In this document: positions 56,201 through 64,000 of the stretch, piece by piece
Layout of the letters: each line of letters opens with the position of its first letter
Position numbering within the stretch: the first letter of the stretch is position 1
Position numbers and translations under genes: made by a program
NCBI GenBank assembly: GCA_036172665.1
Contig: CM069880.1
Coordinates: forward strand, 8,806,501 to 8,870,500
DNA length: 64,000 nt
Direction: 5' to 3'
Origin: Prosopocoilus inquinatus
Lineage: Eukaryota > Arthropoda > Insecta > Coleoptera > Lucanidae
The notes under the pieces: generated by a model
Database searches by the model: none
What the model was told of the DNA's origin: nothing
What the model saw: the letters and a program-made list of their open reading frames with translations, nothing else

Positions 56201-59200
56201 CCATAACGAGTTTGCCGTTGCCTAAAAACCTATTCGTAAAAAGTCGGAGACAGTTTTTCAACTGAGACTGGTTTGACTGATTTCATACCAAGCTTCTGTG
56301 CTACTGTTGTACACTCGATGTTCCAAGTTTTGCTTCGATAAATCTTCGATTACCGAAATTCATCAATTATTATCATTGAAGTTTTCCCCAATAAATAATA
56401 TCATTTTGAATTTGATACGTGACTAAAATGAAGCAAATTTTTCACCTTTTCTTGTTTTAAAAACACGAAGAAGTTCATTAATTTTGTAGTTCAGTGAACA
56501 AACGTGGAGTTTACTATACTTTTTACAATAAATACCAATAGTTGATACTTCAAACAATTATAATCACAGAGTACAATAGACTAATAAGAAATGTCAGTGA
56601 CTTTAAAAACATTTCACTTCAGACGCAGAAAAAAGGTAATTATTTTAAGTATACTGAAAGTAGTAATTTGTGACATTAATTTTATATTTATGACATCGTG
56701 TGTAAGTTTTTCATGCCGCATATGTCGCTTTTTCTCTTCGCAATAATTGATATTTAAAGAAATTTAAATTCATATGCGCTCGTAATTACGCTCAACCGCG
56801 ATTTTAATTGAACTTAATGTACGTAATTAAATAGATATATTTACATGTACTCGATCAATTTGTCGGAACTATTTAACAGAAAATAAAATCAAGTTTTATT
56901 CTGTTTTTTTTTTGTTTCTCTTCCTTACACGCAGCGAATGTATATTTGGAATTTTTAAGCGATTGAATATAACAAAGAAAATTATGAATTGACAGGAAGG
57001 AAGTGCTTCTTAAAAACCTTCTCAGTAAACGCTGCGTACGTACATTTAAATGACCGTGTGCGTAATTTATTGAAATTCTCTTTCATTACATCAATTAAAC
57101 ACATTTTTAAAATTTTGCAGTTTTATCTAGGTGTATGTACTTATTTAGAATTAATTCTTGAAAATCGTTTTGAAGCTACACAGTCTACAATGTCGAAGCA
57201 GAAGCTGCACGTCAAGGTTGTCGTGACCATGGTTTTTGCACGCATTGGCTGTTTTTCTGCGTTTACAAAAAGATTTTGTAAAATTCTAGCTGTTAACTTT
57301 TTCTTCTCTTTAGCAATGGTCAGCGAGTTACAAAATTTGCTGCAATCATTTACACCGCGAGTAAAATTTATTTGAAAAAATCTTTACGCAACACTCTCCT
57401 CGATCTACACCGAGTATTTTCTTTTCCCCTACTGTTAACTTCTACAACCGTTTAATCCCCCCCCCCCCCGCCATCCGAAAAATCTATTGTTTAAAATCAC
57501 CCTAACAACAAAGTATGTAAGTAGGTCGGGCATAGTTTATTTGGCGCGCTAATATGGCTGCACTCCTTTAAAAAAAAAAAAAAAATCGACAGCCCACCGT
57601 TAGGGGTGTGTTTTGCTACGCGCTATTTTAGCACAGGGCCTATTGTACCCCTAAATCGACCCCGGCCATTGGTTGACGAATTTAGAAGTAGGGATAACCC
57701 CCGAAAATGAAACCTGGCCCGGAATCCACGTGGGAATGGAAGAAAAAATCACGAGAGGTAATTTTTTTTTTCACTTGCGCTCTGCACCCGAAATTTGTAT
57801 GGGAAACTCTTTTTTTTTTGTTAATTTGTTTTTATAATTTAGTTTTTTTTTTTTTTTTAATTAAAACAGAAATACTGAATGACAAGAAACATTATTAGAA
57901 ATACACCTCGGACTGCTTTTAAAAATAGTTCGAAATTTCAACGTTTTCCCTAAACATTAACAACTTTTTCGAAAGTAAATAATACCTAGAAAATTATTAT
58001 TATTTAAATTTTTGACTTTTATGTAAATTTATCGCAAGATACAGGGTGTATTATAACTAACGATAAACATTCCACTACGAGAAATAGATTTACTCTACAG
58101 TTTTTTTTCTTAACATAGAACGGCGCATGTTAATTTTTAACGAATAACTTAATCGATCGCTTTTTGACCTAACATTGCCAAATTAAAGCCAAATTGCTAC
58201 ATAATAAGTCATCCCGTACAAGGCTTGTTTGTCAAAACACAATGAAGGTTAAAGAAAAAATCGCTTTTGATTGAAGTGGATCCCTCGAGGATCCACTGCA
58301 ATCAAAAGCGATTTAATTTAAATTAATTTTTAACAATACAGTAATAACCTCTTTTATCCGACCACGCCCTAATCCTAGCCTTCAGTAAACCAAAAATTCA
58401 AAGCCATAACCCAAACAATAACTCCTTAATCTGAACAGTATGATCGGAGTGATTACCATAAACGGGTAATTCTGTTTCCTGTTTATCGTTCATTAGCAGT
58501 GTTGCCAGGACTTGTACTTTCGTACTATTTTCATACTTTTTTTTTTTTAATCACTTACTCATCAGTTACTCTCGCGTCCATTTTGGTGTGCTTTTGAAGT
58601 TCATATTCAATGTCATCTAATGTTCATTATTCTCAATATTATTATTTTTTATTTTATACACATCTAATACTTTCTGTGTATTTAGTTGCCTATATTGTAG
58701 GGAAAAGTGCAGACATACTTTTAGCATATTTTCTTCAAGGTAAAAAACTGCAACCAAAGTTGAATATTTTTTTTAAATGCTTGGTCGTTACGTACCACTG
58801 TGATAGTGATATGGTGATGTCAGAAATGTAACATTCTGAATTTATATACCTAAATAGTATTGCAAATACTTTCTGTGCATTTAGTTGCCTATATTTTAGG
58901 GACAAATGCTTTTGGCATATTTTCTTCAAGACAAAGAACTGAAACCAGAGTTGAATCCTTTTTTTTTTAATGCTTGGTTGTGCCACTGTAGTGGTGACGT
59001 CAGAAGTGTAGCATTTTTCTTCCATTTTGTCTAAAAAAATCAAATCAAGTTTTTGCTGGAATTTCTTCGAAATGCTTCATTTAGATAAAATTGCAAGCTT
59101 TAGAACTTCCTACGATTCCTGCCTTTTCTGTCATGATCATTAGCAAAATTGGTGCGTTTTGGGTAAAAAAATGGTGCTTTTTTCACTGAAGTTTGGTACA

Positions 59201-62200
59201 ATTAATTTCTGTACACTGGCCACACTATTCCATTAGAACGTTGAACGTTACTGAATTCAGTTTGCACTAATTTAGAGCAGAGCTAACTTCGAAAACGAAA
59301 CACGTTACTTTATCGATTGGTATGTGAAAAAATGAAACTTATTAAAAGTACAGAAGCAGGTTAATTTTTGATTTGAAAATAAAGATGTTTATGTTTAACA
59401 CTTAATAAATAAATAAATAAACAAGTTGCCAAGACAAACGAAAAGATAATATGGTTTTTTAAAATATTAAAATAACGAGTTGACCGAAGAAACGTAAAGT
59501 TAACTAGATCTAAATCATTTTTTTAATAAATAGTAATTTAGCGATAGTAAAACGTTGAGTGTCCCTTCTAATTAAACAGTGTTCGAATTTCGGACTTGTG
59601 TATGTAAACGTAAGAAATGAATTATGATTTCCATTTTGGATTCAAAGGAGGTTGCTTTTTGAAATGCCTCTGCACTTGCATGGTCTTGGTGAATACGTTC
59701 GTAACGGATCGGACACTTATTTCGAATCACCCTGTATTAAAGTGAAATTGTGTAGTCATTAGGGAAGTGTTTGCTTAAAGTATAAACGAGCGTAGCATAG
59801 TAAACAATAATTGACATTTTCAAAGTATTAAATGTGTACAATTTTTTTGTTGAAGGTTTTGCGGTAGTCGGTGTAACTTATTTTTCAGCAATTTCAGTTC
59901 TAGTAAATTCGTAATTATCGAATTCCGAAAATAGAGTTTTTGCCCGACAAAAAGCGTGTTCGTTATGTAAGTAATTACTTTTCGAAAGGTTTTTGTGCGT
60001 TTCATTAAAAAAGCGTTCTATTAGTAGTAAAAATCACGTATAAATCGTAGCGGTTCTTTATTATTTTAAGTTTTTTCTTCAGCCTCCTTTCAGATTGAAA
60101 AGGCGATATCGGAAAAAATCAATTATTATGTAGTTTCGTTGTTATATTAAATAAAAACCCACGGTGTTATTTAATTATGTTAATAACGCTTTTTTATGGG
60201 GCTTTTGTAACGCAACCGTAGCTGCAAATTGTCTACACACAAAAATCTCCGTATCGGTAGAAAAAAAGACTTAATAGGAACCAGTTTTTGTACACGATAT
60301 TTTAAGGATGCGTTCTGTTTTTTCGACTTTTGTTTTCGTCTTCGAGCTAGACTTGCTCCGCTTTTTATTGTTTGGGTTAGATTGGATCTTGGATCTTGGC
60401 GTCTACAAAAAATTATACTAGGTACCTACAAATAAAAAAAAAATTATGTTGTTACAAGGTGCTCTCTGTTCCGAGCCTTGGGTTAACGCACTTCAAATGC
60501 TCACAGATCGACTAAAAAGAAAAAAAAAAAACTTCCAGTCCTGTACAATTATTTCTATGTTTTTACGTAATTATACTTCAATTAGTATTTTACGAAACTC
60601 TTCGACTAACAGAAGAAAAAAAAAACAAGGAAAAAAAAAACGTTATACGATATCCATTACGTGCGTAATGCAATACACAACAAAGTTACATAAATATTAT
60701 ATTTCTTCTTCTTTATGTTATTACACTTTTTTTTTAATTTTATTCGTGATTGGTGATATTATGTTCCGAAAGATATGAAACAATTAAACTTGCTTGACAA
60801 ACAAAAAAAATTGAACAAAAGTATAGTGCGTTCATAAATCGAATCGACTTTTTTACGAATGACGTATAGGAGTTTTCTTATTACTCTGCTATCTGAAAAT
60901 AATTCTGATGAAAACTGTGAATAATGGTACCTATATTAAAAAAAAAAAAAAAAACAAATTCACGTGAAACTATTTGGTTCTCAGATAAGAAGAAAAGACT
61001 TAAAAATATGCGTTATTAAATAATTTAACGTAGGAAAATTTTGTTTTGTTGATGGCGGTTGGTGACATTGGCTGACATTTAAAACAATTTCAAACAAACG
61101 TCAGTTTAAAGGTTATGCTTGTAATTAAAAATATTTTTGAGTTTATAGAGTGTTTTAGTTACGTTCATGATTTGCGATGTCAACAAATAAAGCTAATTTT
61201 AAGCATCTGTAATTTTAATAGGCAGGTTATCATTTGTAATTTGAGATTTGAACAAATGTAGCTAAGTTTGTTGCCACCAACCTGACAAAATAAAATTTCG
61301 ATATAAGAAAGGCATTGTAGATTAAAAAGTGAAGCAAAATTTTGCACTGTAAAATAAATACTAAGTTATACTCCTCCTTCTCCCGTGATGATAAAATAAA
61401 GCTAGTTTTGACCGCACCCTTTGAGAATTACAATCGAATTCGGTCGTTACCTACCCTTTTATACCTGTGAGCAGGAGAAGAAGAATTTTTTTCTCTGTGG
61501 ACGCATTACTTTCTGCATATAATTAAAAAAAAGATACGTAATTTTTTATTGACCACAAAAAGTTGGTAGCGCATCTCGCCGGTGTGAGAAAGGCAGAAGG
61601 GTTAAGTCTTCCGCGAGTCCGAAAAAACAAAAAAAAGCGCTCCTTTCAAATATAAAGTACCTGGGGTTTTTTATAGTGGGCGCACTGGCATATGAATACG
61701 TAACCCTTTGGTCATGTTGACATATCGTGTCCTTGCATATTAAAGAGACTGATTATGCAAGGTTTTTTTCTGTAGTTCACACGATAAACGAAATGTCCTT
61801 TCATTTAAGATAAAGACCCTTCATTCTCGTTTTCTTTATAATCCTTTTTGTTTCTTTTTTTTTCGGCGTTATTTATAGAAAGCATCTTGCGGAGTAAATT
61901 TGAATATCATCAACGCACAGCTGTCCGGTTTTCTTTTTTTTTTTGACCATAAGATTTCACACAAAAATTTTAGCCCTTTATAATATACAGTGACCGACAG
62001 AAAAACGAACACGTATGGGAAACTTTTTTATTATTGACTTCTCAAAAAAAAATATCCTTCATGAAAGCTCCTGCTTCATCCCAAACTCAAGATGCAAGTA
62101 TCAAAGCTTGAATACCTCTTGTCATATACCGAGGAAATCGAAATATTTCAAATCGACGTAAGAGTAAAGTACCTTTATTTTTCAAGATACACGCAAATAT

Positions 62201-63920
62201 TATTTGGATAAGTTATCTAGAATTATCGCGGTATTTCAAATATGAAATACGTCCACCTACAGTGGAATATAAATGTTTAGACTCAAAAAAGTGCAGTTTT
62301 TAGGGTATCTAAATTATTGAACATAATTCCTAGTTGAGTTGGTAGTTGAATAAAGAAACAAATTCCAGAGTATATACAAATCTCAACTGAAGAAACGTCT
62401 AACTCTACACATTCAAATTCCCCAATAAACATGGAGATGGGAGGAAAATTGATTGAAAAATATGTCAGATTTGTTTTTTCATCATCATCCTCGTAGACAG
62501 CCATGGTTTCATATTTGAATGATAATTCCAAATAACTCTTCCTTGATAATATTGAAAAAAAAAATTATTCTTACGTCTACTTCAAATATTTTGATTTCCT
62601 CGGTAGCTACATGACAAGAGGTATTCAAACTTTGAAATTGACATCTTGAGTGTGGGTGATGCAGATGAAGGAGCGTTCATAAAGAATAAATTTTTCTGCG
62701 AAGTCAAAAATAAAGGAGTTTCCTATATGTCTGTCTCTCGGTCTACTAAATATTACCGATTAAAATTTTGGCAGATATAAAAGATATCTAGCCAAAAATA
62801 TTATGCTATGGATTAGTAATAAAATGAAATATAAACTCCCATCACCCCAAAAACAAAAGCAACAGTCGTAACTATTGATTTGCTTTCCTTATTTTGCTTT
62901 AAGGTCAGTGTTATTTATAAAAGTGCGGTCCAATAAAAAAAAAAGAATGGTATGGGCGGAAGCGCAGTTGTTTATTTGGTAAGGTTGGTAGTGTGGTCCT
63001 ACATCTGTCCTATGTAATTAACGAAGGAAAAATTAATTGTTTTAAGTATTTTGTAGAATCGCGCATGCCCTCGCGACATCTGAGTAAACTGTACATAAAA
63101 GAATGCAACGAAAGAATCGATAAAAGTGAAGGAGGTCAGGGATGACCGACTAATTGTCGAGTAGAGAGAGAAAATGCCGCAGTTGCAATAATTAATTTAA
63201 ATCGCCGTTGCGCAAATGGAACACATGTTTTTCTTTTGCTTGCAGTTTTTCCGACGTCCTTTCCAAGCAACTTGGCCGAATTACAATTGTATAGGGTAAT
63301 GCAGAACGCTTCTTTATTATACTATTACGACACCCTCTTGGAAATGGGGGGTGATGACGTGCAACAGTTATGCGACGCCGGGGAAGAAGAATTTTTGGAA
63401 ATAATGTCCCTAGTTGGCATGGCATCCAAACCCCTACACGTCCGAAGGCTGCAAAAATCCTTGCAGGAATGGGTCACGAACCCCTCGAAATTCAAAATTC
63501 CTCTCCTACCAGGCGAAGACTTCGAAATCGAGCTTTCAAGTCCGAGGGTGACGGGAGGGTATTACTCAATGGAATGCAACGATTCCAGCAGAAGTGTTTA
63601 CTCACCATCTCCAGGTGAATCCCTTCCCCCTATTACATCACCTGGATTGTCAATTAACAAACGGTAAACTTTACACCCCGTTCGTTTCAGAATACAAAGA
63701 TTCACTTTGCAGGCCTTATTCCCCATTAGATACCCCATCGTCGTGCCCACCATCGTCCAGCTCAAGCCCTGGACACACCACTTCGTTGCAGGTCACCCCG
63801 ACACTTTTGGAATCCCAAATTTTAAAATTAGCCGCCGCTGCAGAACGCCTTAGCAAACACCTACCTCAATTCGAACCCAAGCCCCAAAACGCAAAGAAAA
63901 AAATGTGCAAGGAGCTTGAG
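50201..63920 (+). CDS. nab: NAB co-regulator (NGFI-A/Egr-binding protein), 5' part
   Basis: Exons 50201-50417 and 63246-63663 (or -63614), then 63713 (or 63691)-63920; the gene continues past the window. Exon 1 encodes 72 S/T/P-rich residues and ends in phase 1 at a GTTAGT donor, matching the acceptor at 63246. The second exon carries the NCD1 domain (about residues 82-160): LQLYRVMQNASLLYYYDTLL, GGDDVQQLCDAGEEEFLEIM, SLVGMASKPLHVRRLQK and LQEWVTNP, which is diagnostic for NAB proteins. NCD1 binds the R1 inhibitory region of Egr-type zinc-finger factors and oligomerises. In insects Nab acts with Squeeze and Rotund in nerve and wing development. The NCD2 domain is not yet reached. The exon 1 assignment rests on matching phase and position, because 12.8 kb of intron lies between; a start closer to exon 2 cannot be excluded. 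Confidence 0.9.
50862..52266. mobile_element. Composite foldback element in nab intron 1
   Basis: The left end 'tacaggctgttcatgg' and 'aagccgctacaatagc' is mirrored by 'gctattgtagcggctt' and 'ccatgaacagcctgta' at the right, next to TA on both sides. The left arm is internally duplicated: the end recurs near 51262 ('cagtgtgttcatgggaagcc') after a TA microsatellite at 51237-51261, and partial copies start near 51160 and 51555. 'cgcatcgcgttcagga' in the left arms pairs with 'cctgaacgcgatgcg' at 52053. No transposase. Confidence 0.78.
52438..52523. repeat. Short inverted repeat
   Basis: The arms 52438-52463 ('tatactagcctgtatttta') and 52498-52523 ('taaaatgcaggctagtgta') pair with few mismatches across a spacer of about 35 bp. 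It could form a hairpin and resembles a miniature transposon. Confidence 0.65.
52700..54030 (+). other. Intronic sequence, nothing recognised (nab intron 1)
   Basis: I see no gene, tandem repeat or paired transposon end in this stretch. Homopolymer T and A runs occur (for example near 52840 and 53180). Confidence 0.4.
54505..55715. repeat. Tandem array, about 305 bp x 4
   Basis: The marker 'acgccatctgataatctgtg' occurs at about 54553, 54863, 55166 and 55471, with periods of 303-310 bp. Units also share 'ctttctaacct' type text, 'gcttagcgctact' and 'cagaaagtatgcag'. Copies 2 and 3 are the most alike. A diverged outlier of the marker ('agcgccatctgttaatc') lies at about 54053. No conserved frame across copies. 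Confidence 0.88.
55716..58250 (+). other. Intronic sequence, nothing recognised (nab intron 1)
   Basis: No gene is supported. There is a 13-base C run at 57457-57469 and a local GC-rich patch at 57590-57720 that stands out from the AT-rich background. The open frame 56989-57375 has no ATG-led context or domain and is not taken as a gene. Confidence 0.4.
58258..58314. repeat. Near-perfect hairpin, 26-bp stem and 5-base loop
   Basis: Arms 58258-58283 and 58289-58314 pair over 26 bp with a single mismatch, around the loop 'ctcga'. The apex reads 'ggatccctcgaggatcc'. The arms begin 'aaatcgcttttgattg' and end in its complement. Such a tight hairpin would be extruded readily in DNA or fold in RNA. 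Confidence 0.88.
58668..59015 (+). repeat. Direct duplication, about 198 bp x 2
   Basis: Copy 1 (about 58668-58835) and copy 2 (about 58865-59015) both start 'aatactttctgtg' and contain 'tttagttgcctatatt', 'gcatattttcttcaag' and a TGA[TC]GTCAGAA motif near the end (an intact TGACGTCA in copy 2). No coding function. Confidence 0.75.
59690..59740. repeat. Solitary end of the 18.6-kb foldback family
   Basis: The text 'ggacacttatttcgaatc' followed by 'accctgta' matches the right end of the element at 18584-19653. No matching left end was found nearby, so this is a truncated copy. Confidence 0.6.
61051..61301 (+). repeat. Dispersed repeat, copy of 22853-23076 in opposite orientation
   Basis: It starts 'gatggcggttggtgac' and ends 'gacaaaataaaatttcga', the reverse complement of the ends at 22853-23076. 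About 25 extra bases lie in the middle compared with the other copy. Confidence 0.65.
61988..62747. mobile_element. Tc1/mariner-like foldback element, second copy
   Basis: The left end 'tacagtgaccgacagaaa' and following 'tttttattattgacttctca' and 'catgaaagctcctgc' match the element at 13830. The right arm carries 'gatttcctcggta' and 'ataaatttttctg' as there, and ends 'tctcggtctact'. It differs by an insertion of about 200 bp in the centre (about 62270-62480). More diverged than the 13.8-kb copy and without transposase. Confidence 0.72.
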
Positions 63921-64000
63921 GTAATTTTCCTCAAGCATCTACAGATACCTGTAAATATAAAAGGCGACTTTCACTATTTATTTCAACAAATTACACGCCA

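Noticed and set aside
56989..57375. 128-aa open frame in nab intron 1
   Set aside because: No ATG-led context or homology was recognised; its composition resembles translated AT-rich intron.

Overview
This is an insect nuclear DNA window, AT-rich, with short (about 50-110 bp) introns inside compact genes, very long first introns in two developmental genes, and many transposon remnants. A beetle or another holometabolous insect is my best guess, from protein style and intron structure; nothing in the sequence fixes the species.

Five protein-coding loci are recognised and spliced here by hand, with reading phases matching at every junction. (1) Shox, a paired-class homeobox gene (+, 6402-27483, 5 coding exons, 411 aa), spread over 21 kb by a 14.5-kb first intron. 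(2) A secreted multi-copy peptide precursor (-, 28171-29856, 543 aa) with about two dozen predicted peptides released at KR sites, most of them C-terminally amidated; it converges on the Shox 3' end and is the most novel item here. (3) A short secreted peptidoglycan-recognition protein with an intact amidase zinc site (-, 31815-32546, 189 aa) and kappaB-like sites beside its TATA box, divergent from (4) Larp1, the La-related RNA-binding protein (+, 33210-41125, 15 exons, 1087 aa). (5) Scamp, a secretory carrier membrane protein (+, 43266-45613, 7 exons, 340 aa). A sixth gene, nab (NGFI-A-binding transcriptional co-regulator), begins at 50201 and runs off the right edge; its first exon is separated from the NCD1 exon by 12.8 kb.

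Repeats by region: 0.6-4.1 kb, three large palindromic modules; 4.6-5.0 kb, a 131-bp tandem repeat; Shox intron 1 (7-21 kb), a nested foldback element, a 399-bp satellite-like array (5 copies), several foldback elements, a 601-bp array grown from half of a Tc1/mariner-like foldback element, and a hAT-like element with an 8-bp target duplication; 46-49 kb, dispersed and inverted repeats; nab intron 1 (50.4-63.2 kb), a foldback composite, a 305-bp tandem array, a striking 26-bp-stem hairpin, and a second copy of the Tc1-like foldback family.

The genes do not form a pathway; they are independent neighbours. No tRNA, rRNA, CRISPR array or prokaryotic feature was seen.
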